A stretch of 64,000 nucleotides of DNA from Pyrocephalus nanus (lineage: Eukaryota > Chordata > Aves > Passeriformes > Tyrannidae): assembly GCA_038380795.1 (NCBI GenBank), contig CM076268.1, positions 28,343,501 through 28,407,500 on the forward strand, given 5' to 3'. This document shows positions 53,639 through 64,000 of this stretch, one piece after another (position 1 is the stretch's first letter; every line of letters starts with the position of its first letter). The translations under genes and the position numbers were made by a program. The notes under the pieces are model-generated. The model ran no database searches. It had not been told where the DNA came from and saw only the letters and a list, made by a program, of their open reading frames with translations.

Positions 53639-54087
53639 TAGATCACAGAAACCAGACTTGCAGGTGCATTTCCAGACGTGAGAAACAAGGCAGCAGGTAC
53701 ATCCCCGGCATTCCAGAGACTTTCTGCTGTGTCTGGGAAGCACCAAGGGCACCTGTGGCCTTGCAGACTGAACAAACGCAGCATAGAAACCACTTTGTAA
53801 ACGAAATTGCATGCCTTACCCAGCTGCTTGTGCTGAGGAGGAGTCAGGGAGAGCTAAGTAGGAAAGAAGAATTGTTCCTTGTTATATTTGTACACCATCC
53901 CAAGCCGAGTTTTGCATATAAACAAGCATTGCTGCATAAGTACAAAGTAGAATGCATGCAAACTTTGAAAATAGATATTGCTGTTCTCTGTTGCATCAAA
54001 ATATTTGAGATTTTTTTACGAGGCATGTTCCTTTTGCTATCACTCCTACACAACACTTCAATTAACTTTTTTAAGTTTTATGCATAG
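53639..54087 (+). CDS. possible terminal coding exon in the longest open frame, unidentified
   Basis: The window's longest open frame (155 codons counted from a GTG at 53620) contains an acceptor-like tttactatag ending at 53638. Read from there with one carried-over G, the frame continues 149 codons to a TAG at 54085-54087, in the phase left open at 52679. The first third is GC-richer than its surroundings and has a normal residue mix; the last third is hydrophobic and AT-rich (FLRGMFLLLSLLHN). At this base composition one random frame of this length is expected in roughly one window in five, so length alone is weak evidence. No domain or homologue is recognised. It may be a real last exon or chance. 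Confidence 0.17.
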
Positions 54088-55033
54088 TCCAGGGGAGGTC
54101 TGCTTGAAAACTGCCTGCAGTTATCAATACTTACCCATTTTTATTAGGTTGTGGTGATTAATGCTTTTGCTTACTTGTCTATACGGTGCTTAAGGAAAGG
54201 CCACAGTTTTAATCAAGATTCTAAGTCTTATCTTAAGATATATAACTCAGTAATTATTAAAATTATTTCCTTCCTGCCTCATCTATTTGTTACTGTAATT
54301 CACACTTAATAATTCGAGAGGTTGAGAGCTGTTGGCAGAAAGTCAGTGTTTACATGAGTTAATTTACTGGTTTATTACTGGTCTGTGAATTTCAGTAGTC
54401 AGTTCTGCCCTTTCCATCATGAATTTATAATCAAAATATAAAAATTAATGCCCAATTAAAGGCATAGATATTCAAGAAATCAATTAAATGATACAACATA
54501 AATAGTAGTATTAGGATACCAACTAACTGGATAAGCCAAGCAGAATTAAATAAAAGCATTGTGGAAGAGGCTGAAGTAGTAAACCAAGTCCTTACAAATT
54601 GAGTTATTTTGTATGAAAAGAGGTGCATGTTTTTAATACCTCATTTATTGTTTGAACCCATAGCTTCTGGTTTTGTTGGCCATGGGAGAGGGAGAATGTA
54701 CTGGCTCAAACCTCTTGAACACTGTACAATCATTTCTCTCCCCTTTTAATTTCCAGCTACAGCATCCTCTTTGAGCTTAGTGTGGATGAGATTTTGATCT
54801 GGTCTTTGCTCTAGGAGGCAAGATGTTGGAATAATTGTGTGCTAAATGCCTGGATCATAAAGTGTAGACAGACTACATCCCTTTTAATATTGGGAGCAGC
54901 CTTCAGTGATCTGTAGAACTCATGTGATGATTTTCCACTACTGTTGCTGTGCTCTTACCTGCAACAAATAGCACGATTGAGACCTTGCAGAATGCCTTGC
55001 CTATCTGTACAGAAAAAAGTGCTGTGTATAATT

Positions 55034-55068
55034 AAAAAAAACCCAAAAACCAACAAAAACACCCCCCT
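55034..55068. repeat. A/C-rich low-complexity patch
   Basis: Runs of A and C only, apart from rare breaks, in words such as aaaaaccaacaaaaac. Resembles the larger block at 59.2-59.4 kb. Confidence 0.8.
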
Positions 55069-57202
55069 GACATCTTCCTTCCTCCTCCTGTACTCTAAAC
55101 CATGAGCCAACCCCCCTCAGTTTGACTTGGAAGTAATTTAGCTCCATCTGGCTATGGAGGTCATGTGAACCAGCCTGTGTTGGAAAAGGTTGAATCCTTT
55201 GATTTGGAAACTGCTCCTTAAAAGTATTTAAAAAGAAAATCAGATACCAATTCTGCACTGTGGTTGTTGTTTTGTAAATTGCACGATGAACCTTTCAGAC
55301 ACTGCATATTCCATCCAACATGTGATATGGTGGTCACGGTAAGACTGTAGAAATAGTTACAATAAGAAAAGGAGACTATACAACAGTGGGTGTTTTTGTT
55401 AGGCATGGCAGTCCAGTTTCCATAATGTTATGCCATTTTCAGAGGGGTACAGCTGCAGTGTAGAGATGATCTGCAGGAAGGCAGTGTGGGGACAAAGTTT
55501 AATGCATTAGATATTTCCCTAAACTATCAAACTTGTGCATGTGTTTGTTTATGATAATGGCAATTTGAAAGTGCTACCTGCCACTATAAAAATTTCTGTT
55601 AGCATTTCAGTTGTGTTCTATGAAGCTAGCTGAAGGTTAGAGAGAAGAAACTAATTTGTCCTGTTAATTAGGAGCACAAGAATGATAGTCCATGCTTCTT
55701 TGAGGTCTGAATTTTAGGATTATTTAGAAATGCTGCAGAACTAGCCAAAACTTGGGAGGGTATCCTCTCAGGCATAATATTCCCCTAGGATTGCTATAAA
55801 GTACATGACTTAGGGTTACTGATGCAGGTTGTCGTGACTGGTTGACATTCAGTTGTTGTGCTATTTTTGGAGGGTCGACATGCAGTAATGCTTATAATGG
55901 AAGGTTGTTTTTTTCATTTAAATAATGTGAAGCAAAGCTCTTCTATTTCCATCCACATTTTCAAAACCAGACTGTGAAATGCGCTTTAAGCATCTATATT
56001 TTAAAAAGAGTCTCCTGGGCAAAGAAAGAATAAAAGCAGTTTGGTTACCATAGAGATCCAGTCCATTGTGCTCAGTTTGCTCCACACCCTGAGGCGTGCA
56101 GAACTTCTGACTGGACTACTCTCGCAAAGCAACAGGTTTTGGTTCCCTCAGTGCTTGCAGTCCTCAGAACATGCCAGCAATCCTGTTGTTCTGAGATGAA
56201 AAGTTCGTTTTCCTCCCATCCCTCTCCAATGCTTATCCATTATGCCCAGGGACTATTGCTTCCTCTGAGAAAACTCTCACCTCTGCTCAAAGAAATAAGG
56301 TGAAGTGCTACTGTGGCAATTGGTGAGGCCATTAGAATGCAGAGAAGGGACTTAGTGTTGGAATATGAGCCAGTGCAGCACGTGGAGGCTCTTGGAAAGA
56401 AGACACAGAAAGGGAGGAATGATCATCATACAAACTAAAGTCAAGGCATCATCTTGTGTTTTCTCCCTTTGTAATGCTGTTTATCAACCAGTATGACGTC
56501 AGTGCCTTAATTAATGGCAGTTTTAAGATCAGGTCTGGAAAGTAAGTTGGTTTGCCTGAAGAGGACCCTGTGTGTTTGTTATAGAGGACAATCATTTGCT
56601 GCTTTAGGGCTCTGACTCACTGAGAACATTACTGGATGCTTTGTGGGTATGGAATGGGAAGCAGGTTTCCATGAAATCTGTAATGACATCAGTTTAGTCT
56701 CTGAATTCTGTTGCTCTGTAGGAGTTAATCCAAAACACTGTGAAGTAAATGCAAAGATCATAGTGGCTTCTCAGGACTTGCTGAGCTGAGGAGCCTGTGT
56801 GCTTTTGTACTGACAGTCCTCCATCCGATGTTGCATGAGGACTTGTTCCTATCTTGGTTCCATAGTGCTTTCTGCATTGTTTAAAAACCAAAACAACAAA
56901 AGCCACCTTGTCAATCAAACCACAGAGGATATATTCTCTGGTAATGTTCATTTTTACACTACACAGTGGGATTCAATAAGGCAAGAAGAATGTGGTTTCA
57001 TCCAGTTCAAGTGTCAACGATAGAGGCTGAAGAGAAAAACTTAAGCAAAATTTGGCCCAGCAAGACATACTTACCTGGAAAGCTTTTAGAATGACAGATT
57101 TATGCCATACTGTGTGATGGGTCTTGGAGCCCTCTTGTACAGACCTGTTGCAAGCCCATCAGTATTTGTTCCAAAAATGTTCACTGAAGAGTTACCAAAC
57201 TG

Positions 57203-57216
57203 TTTTTTTTTTTTTT
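57203..57216. repeat. poly(T) tract, 14 bases
   Basis: Uninterrupted T run in non-coding DNA. Confidence 0.92.
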
Positions 57217-59238
57217 CCATTTCTTTGATAGTTTGTTTTAATAGGTTTTCTGTACTTCATTCTAATTTCAGGTTAATTGTATACAATTTGATGAGAGTGT
57301 GCTGTGTCTACCAAATGCAAATTCTCCAAAGGCTTCAAGCAGCATTTCATTTTAATGAAAATGCCATTTGGAAGGGTGATACGTAGTCTTAAAACAGAGG
57401 TCAATTTTGGCAGCTAATGAGTTGGTGTAAATGAAATGTTTTGCTGAGGAACTTTTTTTTTCTTTCTTTTGAGAAGGGAAATCATATTTTTTCCTCAGTG
57501 AGCACTTGCAGTGACTTAGGAAGGCAAGATGATTTTCTCATGTTGGTTTCTGAGAGAGTGTGCTTTGGCAAGGCTTCATGAACCTGGCCTGTTTCTGTTG
57601 CAGATGAAAAGTGCCCCTTCTCTTATAGCCAAGTGTCTTGTTGGCCAGAGCTGTGGGATATAAGGGTGTGAGGATGGAAGCAGCAGAGTAAGCAGAACGA
57701 AAGCTTATGTGAATGCTTTGAATAATCCATGGGGACTGAGTAATTATGTGTGGCTTTTAATGAGATGAAGATGTTGATGTAGGTAATGGGATTTTTCTGA
57801 AGCGGGAAGAAAACCGATGCTCAACAGACTAAGAAAATGTGATGTGGAACTCTGGTTCAGTGCTAGCTTTTAAAAAGGCATACAATGTCAAGTTGAAAAC
57901 ATTTAAGACTTATTCACTTGTCAAGAAAAAATAGCATCAACTGAGAGGGTGATAATTTCCAGTTTATCTGTGGGAAATGACCTTGCTGCATGCTTTCCCC
58001 TCTCAAAAGAGAAGATAAATCCCTTTTATTCTAAATGGTACTTCATCCTCTGCAGTTTGTTATTTGCCAATAGCAGATAGGATTTGAACATTGTCTCAGC
58101 CTGGACATAGGGGAAAGTGGTTTTTAATTACCCAAATGGAGTGGAAAAGTTTGTATCCCATTACCAATCCTCAAAGACTAAAGCACCACAAAGTGTAATC
58201 ACTTAACAGTGTGTGTCTATAGCATTAAACAGATTTGAATGAAAGCCAGTGAATGACTTCTAAATGTAACCATTTATGAAAGTCGTTGGGCATATCTAAA
58301 GTGTTTGGTTTAAATTTCAGAAACAAACATCAAATAAAACCCAGTGAAAATGGATTTATACGGTTAGTCTTGTCTTCTTTTGGATGGGGAAGTAATTTCC
58401 TCTTTTGAAGAAAATCTTGTGCCATAAGCAGCATATTCAGTGAATATCAATGATAATTAATTGGTTGACTTACTCAGGAAGGGATTTTTTCCTTTTTTTT
58501 TTTTTGTGAAACATTCTTTCATAAGAACATTTGGTCTAATGCCCTTTTTCTAGATGAAACTGTGGGGTTTGATAGCAGGAATGTGAGCATCAGAATACAG
58601 ATTTTCTTTTTTTTCTTTTTTTTTTTAAAAAGAAAACCTTGGCAAATGATTGAGCTGTGACAGGGAGATGCCAAATGGGAATTAGGTGCCCAGTTCTCAC
58701 TGACTTTGAACATCTTTACTGCCGTTTGTTCTTGTGCTAATCTCTCTTTTTGATCCGAAGTAATTGGCTTCTGCCTGTGTATCTTTATCTCCTTCTGTGA
58801 GGCATGTGTGAAGGGGAATGTGTGGTAGGGAGATTCGGACTGTTCATCAAAAAGAGCATCATCTGTGTGCTGGCAGTCAGTTGGATGTGACAGAATTCTG
58901 AGCGCCGTTTGCAGACCTGCAGAGTGGGGGAGGATGAGAGCAGGATTCACCTTCTGCTGACCTTATTATGCCAGCAACCAAAATAAATGGCTCAAATATG
59001 TAATAAGCAGGTAGAGGCTGGATCCCATGGATTCAGTGCAAGCTCTGCATTGACTGCCAAGGCATGGCTGCTCTGGCTGATAACCTCAGGCACTATCACG
59101 CTCCTGGTATCTACATGCTGCTTGATTTAGATCCAGGATAAGAGATCCCAATTTTGTTGCTCTTTCAAAGCTAAAAACAGATCTTTGCTGCTTCAGAATG
59201 GAGGAATAAAAGCAACCACAAAAGCAACTCTTCCCCTC

Positions 59239-59410
59239 AAAAAAAAAAAGGAAATGAAAACCACCCCAAAAACCTAAATCAAGCAAAATGGCAACCGAAA
59301 AACCAACTAATGAAAAAAAAAATCAAACAAGCAAACCAAAAAACCCCCGAACCGAATAACAACAACAAAAACAAACAAAACCAAAACCCACCAAAAAAAA
59401 AAAAAATATC
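59239..59410. repeat. A/C-rich low-complexity block
   Basis: About 170 bases with very little T or G on the + strand, starting with a run of 11 A and ending with a run of 14 A (59393-59406). It contains irregular AAC and AAAC words (ataacaacaacaaaaacaaa). It opens chance frames on both strands that encode lysine/asparagine/proline or phenylalanine/glycine/tryptophan strings. These should not be read as proteins. Confidence 0.9.
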
Positions 59411-62400
59411 CCCAACACTGAACTCCAAAACAGAAAGATCTCTGAGTTTGAAAGGGGGGAGGATGTTTTGTATTGAAGTTTCAAAAAGACAAAACTGTTT
59501 GTGAAGCCTTTTAGTGCATTTGTTGCATAACTCCAGCATAATGGTGCGCAAATTCCCTAAGCCAAAGTTTCTCTAACTCTATCTGACTTGTCATGATGCC
59601 TTAGTTTGCTTTGCAAAACTCTGGATAATTAACAGGTGTTGGAAACGTGGCTGGGAGCTGAGCTAGGCTATGCAATAGATAATACTGAAGACCATGTGCA
59701 GAGTGAGTGAAATAATTTTATTAAACATCCAAATAGTAGAAAAAACAAAACAATAGAAAAATCCTGGTAGGAAATGAATATCTGTTTTGGAAGATAAAAC
59801 TGAAAAATAAGAGCTAGACATAGACAGTATTTTTCTTTGTTGTTCAGTCTGCTTACTGAGTGAGTTCCATTTCTCCTCAGTGCCTTGGAAGGCATGGGAA
59901 GGCTCATGGTGGGGAAGTAAGATCATATAATTAACAATTGTATAACAATGCAAACAAGGTTGAACCAAGTCTGGTTAGGTAATCTGTGCTGTGTAGGTAA
60001 CTTTTTGTCGTAGAGGTGTTGGTGGAGATGTGTGTAATTGTGTTGCAGAGCAAAACCAGTGGGTAGTTTGTAAACATTAATTAAACCATGTGGTGAATTT
60101 CTACGTGAATATTGTTTGATAGCTAGGAATCAATTACAATTTACTTTTTCCAAAGGACATTTAGTGACAAAAGGTAAGTCAGTTCATGGAAAAAACTCCC
60201 TCAGTTCTGTGCTGCTATTCATAACTCCCAGTACAATAATTCTAAGTAGTAACCAAGTAGTCTTCCTATTTTAGGGATTGATTGTTGCAATGCGTTCCCC
60301 TGTAATTTCTAGGTAATGTTTTTCAGTATTCTGTTTTATAATTTCCTATATTATATATTGAGATGTTCATTAAGCTATACAAAGTATGCTGTAATCTATA
60401 CACTTTTTAATATAATTTTTATACAGTTGTGTTAATCTCAAAATACTTTGTTTTCAAAGGGAAATTTAACTTATTGATGTCATTGATGATAAAAACCCTA
60501 TAAACCTGTAGGGATATCACAGTATATGAAATGAATCCATTTACCAACTAGCTGGTTCTGTCATGTGGGATTCTTACTTCTATCAAACAAACACACAAAC
60601 AAAAAAACCCCAGCCACATGGAGTTTTAGAAAGCTTAAAAGTCCATGTAGAAACCTCTCCCTTACAAAAACATATTGATGTACAGAATATTGCACTGTTT
60701 TTTAAAATTATTCTTAACTAACTTTAGCAATTCTGAAAATGGAGGAAGAAATCACTTTGGGTTGACAAAACATGAAAATAGTTAATGACTTTAAATGTCA
60801 GAAAGTCTCTAGGTTTGAATGAAGTATTTTGCTTGGCCCAAATAATAGTTTTATTATACTGATGTATTAAATCTATGCCAACAAATGTAATTCATTGTAA
60901 ATTGAGCTTTTATTGCTTTAAAATCAGTAAAATGTAGGGCTACAAAACAATGAAAGGTCTAAAAAAATCAATGTAAAAGTTAAAAACCAATTAAAAATTG
61001 AAATGCTTTTCTGGTACACATCAGCAAAACTTTGTCTTAAAAATGTGCAATTTGATTTTATGATGGCAAATCTTAAAAATTTCTGTAATCCCCATATTAT
61101 GAAATCTTGGTGTTACTTTTACATACTTTTCTGAGTTGAGAGGAAAACCTGGACTGAAAGATTTCACCTAGCCCCTGCTTTGTATCCTCTTGAAGCAAGC
61201 AGCTATTGTGAAAAAAGGAAAAAAAAAGCTATTCTGAATCTTCAAAGTTTCAGAGAATCTACTTTTGTCTGTGATAAAACAGTCTGAGGGTTGATAGACC
61301 CTTGGCAGCTACGTAGGTGTGCACTCCAGCCTTTGCCCTTCAGCTGCTTGTGCTTGATTTTACTGTTTAGAAGTGAGAGTTGTTTTCAGGTTGTGCCTTA
61401 CCCGCAGCTTTCCCTGTTTCACAGCTCATTCCCTGCTTGCCTTGCTTGGCTGCTTTAGATTTGGAGAGGCTGAGAGGGAGGCAACAGAAGGATAAGCAGG
61501 TTATGGCTGACCCACAGCACAGGGAGGGCTCTGTGGGAAGGCAGCTCAGAGCTTGTCCAGGAGCTGGGCAAAAAACCCCCTGCTACTTGCTCGTGGTTTG
61601 GAACTGTCACTTGGCTACTGCCCTCCAAAAATCCTGTCGCTACTGATCTCCTGAGAGACTTTGCACTCTAATAAGTTATGTACTGTCTCCAGCCTCATAA
61701 AGTATATCTCTGTTTCTAGAAGCACTAAAAAAAATGACTGGGGAAAAAGTGTCCAGTATTACCAAGGGGATACCTGTGATGTAGAAAGAGGGGTAAAACA
61801 CGCACTAGAAGTAACGTACTTGACTCCTCTGCTCAAAAGAGACTTTGAAGCTTTTTAGTTTCTTGACTAAGGGCTCTGTTTTGGTATCTGATGTGCTGTA
61901 ATGGCTGAACGTCAACTCCTACAAAAGTGGTATAAATACTGTCAGAATGAAGCTGACTTTGCTCAGATCTAGGACAGGAAGCTCCTGCTGTGCAGGAGCC
62001 ACAATGAGGAGAGTCTGTTGCTGGTGAGGAGAAAGCTGAGTAGGAACCCAATTAACTCAGAGGAATTACTGCTCTGCTGAACTGGATCCATGCAAAAGTG
62101 TTTGTACCTATAAATTACTTGTGAGTTCATAAATTTCTGAGGGAGGAAAAGCCCCTTTGGTGTGGGCTTTGGTACTGGGAATAGGACGTGCTTCTCTGAT
62201 GCTGCAGGAATAGCTTGAAAGTCTCAATCTAACTTTTCTGATAATTTTCCTTTTGATTTAAAAGGCTCTTTTTGCTCCAGAGTTGTCTGCCTTTCCCTCT
62301 AGGGACCCTTGCATCTGAGACTAATGTGACAGAGTATATACTTGTGAAGGGCTTTAGGCATTATGAAAGTTTGGAGAGAAAAAAAAATTAAAACAAAAAA

Positions 62401-64000
62401 CTGCTTTAAGGTTCTATTACTTGGTGGATTCTCTTCAACTTCAAAACTTTGGTTAATCAATACTTTGTGGGGGGAGGGGAAGAGGAAGTTGTCTTGGCCT
62501 GGGAAACACTTTAGAAGTGGAAGTGAACTGCTATAAAAGCTCAACAACTGTTTGCATTCTCTGGACCGTTTGTAAATCCTGATCCTAAAGCCACTAATGC
62601 TGAGGAGTAAATTTACTGTACTTAGTTCGGGAAGGGATAGGTAAAGTTTATTTTCAAGTCTAGATCCATACCGTGTGGCTCACGCCTGCTCAAAATTACT
62701 CCTTTAGAACTACTTGCATGTTTCATCAGAACCCAAATTGGTAGAAATCCTATATGGGAACTCCATCATCAAACTTTATATTAATTTTCCTTCTGCTACT
62801 TCTAAATCTAGTTGGACATGGTGGTGAAATATCCCAGCGTCTCCCACCATTGTGGGATTCTGCTGGCAGACCAGGATGGTCCCTGAGTGCTCCGAGACCT
62901 GCCACGACTCTGCTCCCGGGCTTCCTGTGCCAGCTCAGTCAGCTGTGCGTGTCATGGCTGATGGGTTATTGGCTTATGGCTAGGAGTGACTCTGTGGCCA
63001 GTTTCCCAATGTCCCTGACCTAATCTGAGTCTTATAATAACATATTAACAGATAAATATGACTCCTGACCTATTTATTTTTGGCACGATTTGGGAAGTGC
63101 TGTGGGTTGCGTGATGTACAAATCTAAGATTTAGAGGATTACTGGAGAATATTAAATTGTTGTGGCTGGATCACATTCAGTCTAAGAATAAAGACTCTTT
63201 TTCTGAAAGTTGATACACAGTGTAATTTTATTCTTAGTCATCACAAACTTCTCTTTTTTTAAAAATATTTGGCTTCTTTGCAGAAGTCAATAAGCTACTG
63301 ACAATGTCAGCCTAAAGTCCAAGGGCTTATGAAAATCTAATTCCTACTAAAGACCAACAATTCTGTTCCCTATCTGGTGAGCATTATCAGATTCTGCACC
63401 ATTCAAATAGAGAGGGGTGGCACAGGAAGAGCTTTTTAATACAGCCCAGTTTGTTCCACTGTGTTTTCATAAGGCCACTGGAGAAGGGGACATGTACCCA
63501 TTATATTCATGCAAATCGCAGCTGGAGGCCTGGTTATGCTGAGACTTTAACTCTGAGTAGCTGCTGAGCTTAATCATGTTAGCAAAGTAAACATTTCCAC
63601 AGCATGGATGACTTCTGTGTCTTTCAAGTGAGTAAGGTTTGATGCGTAGTGGATAACAAAGCCATCCAAATAATGCCTCCCTTTCTAGGTCACTGCTTTC
63701 TTCAGAGTGCACTTCTTTCCTGAGAGGCAGTGGCTGTGAACGGTCTGTTGGGCTCTGTATTACGTTAGTGTCACGTTTTCACTTATTCTATATGTGATAG
63801 TGTTGTGTACGATGTTGTATCTGCAAAAGCTGTGCTACCAAAGTTGTCAGGCTTTAGCTAACAAAGTGTGCGCTCTTCCCTCAGGAGATATCACTCCAGT
63901 TTTAGACATCTGAAAACAGGATATAACAGAAGTAAAGATGAGGGGAAAAAAAGGTGAGAACTGGATGTATTAGATCAGTAAACATTCTGAATTTACTCAG

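Larger units (their letters stand above)
52680..64000. other. mostly non-coding stretch to the end of the window
   Basis: Contains the 155-codon open frame at 53.6-54.1 kb, T runs at 57203-57216, 58493-58505 and 58616-58626, A/C-rich patches at 55.03 and 59.2-59.4 kb, and a very AT-rich stretch at 60.34-60.43 kb. A 143-codon minus-strand frame at 58.5-58.95 kb includes a lysine run from a T tract and has no recognised domain. No gene is called. Confidence 0.5.

Noticed and set aside
57607..57672. Acceptor ttctgttgcag followed by an open stretch of about 22 codons
   Set aside because: Only a weak gtgtga donor is present and the stretch ends in a stop immediately afterwards.
58519..58950. 143-codon minus-strand open frame
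   Set aside because: It includes a lysine run read from a T tract, has no recognisable domain, and its length is within chance expectation for the window.
59279..59551. Minus-strand open frame rich in Phe, Gly, Trp and Leu resembling a membrane protein
   Set aside because: The composition is produced by the A/C-rich low-complexity block read on the other strand.
62532..62539. Second TATAAAAG-like match
   Set aside because: It lacks GC-rich flanks or any other promoter context, and such matches are expected in AT-rich DNA.
1..64000. tRNA, microRNA, CRISPR, operon or prophage-like structures
   Set aside because: None was recognised: no tRNA B-box with a cloverleaf, no familiar mature microRNA, no regularly spaced repeats and no clustered same-strand genes.

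Overview
This 64 kb window looks like AT-rich, gene-poor vertebrate DNA, most likely from a bird. The direct support is four fragments of CR1-type LINE, the dominant avian retrotransposon. No mammalian-type SINE was recognised. There are no operons, ribosome-binding-site-led genes, tRNA or rRNA genes, CRISPR arrays or insertion sequences. No CpG island was seen. The many short open frames (60-155 codons) match chance: at roughly 38% GC (estimated by eye) about one codon in fifteen is a stop, which predicts about ten random frames of 100 codons or more, and seven are present. None resembles a protein I recognise, and almost all should be disregarded.

The best coding signal is on the + strand. 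A 165-nt exon-like segment (562-726) has a pyrimidine-rich acceptor, a near-perfect donor (gtaagta) and an open, soluble-looking frame. Two further small segments, 12097-12135 (39 nt) and 52605-52679 (75 nt), have strong acceptors, usable donors and the same reading phase at both ends (phase 1 in, phase 1 out), so the three could splice together without breaking the frame. The window's longest open frame (155 codons, ending at 54087) also sits behind an acceptor in the compatible phase. I could not identify the product, and the chain is a hypothesis. If it is right, most of the window is intron of one large gene read left to right.

An independent signal agrees with that direction. Homopolymer runs of 11 or more bases counted by eye are about 20 of T and only 3 of A on the + strand. 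An excess of T on the coding strand is typical of transcribed vertebrate introns.

Layout: 1-9.8 kb holds the first candidate exon, T-rich tracts and nothing else recognised. A CR1 (minus) lies at 9.86-10.5 kb. 10.5-23 kb holds the 39-nt candidate exon and long T runs. An old CR1 relic (minus) is near 23.1-23.24 kb. 23-40 kb is featureless apart from short tandem repeats and one TATA-like site at 35.4 kb. A CR1 (plus) is at 40.6 kb. 42.2-44 kb is a cluster of T runs. A CR1 (plus) is at 51.1 kb. The possible 75-nt exon and long open frame are at 52.6-54.1 kb. An A/C-rich low-complexity block of opposite strand polarity lies at 59.2-59.4 kb. The minus strand was not searched for exons as thoroughly as the plus strand.
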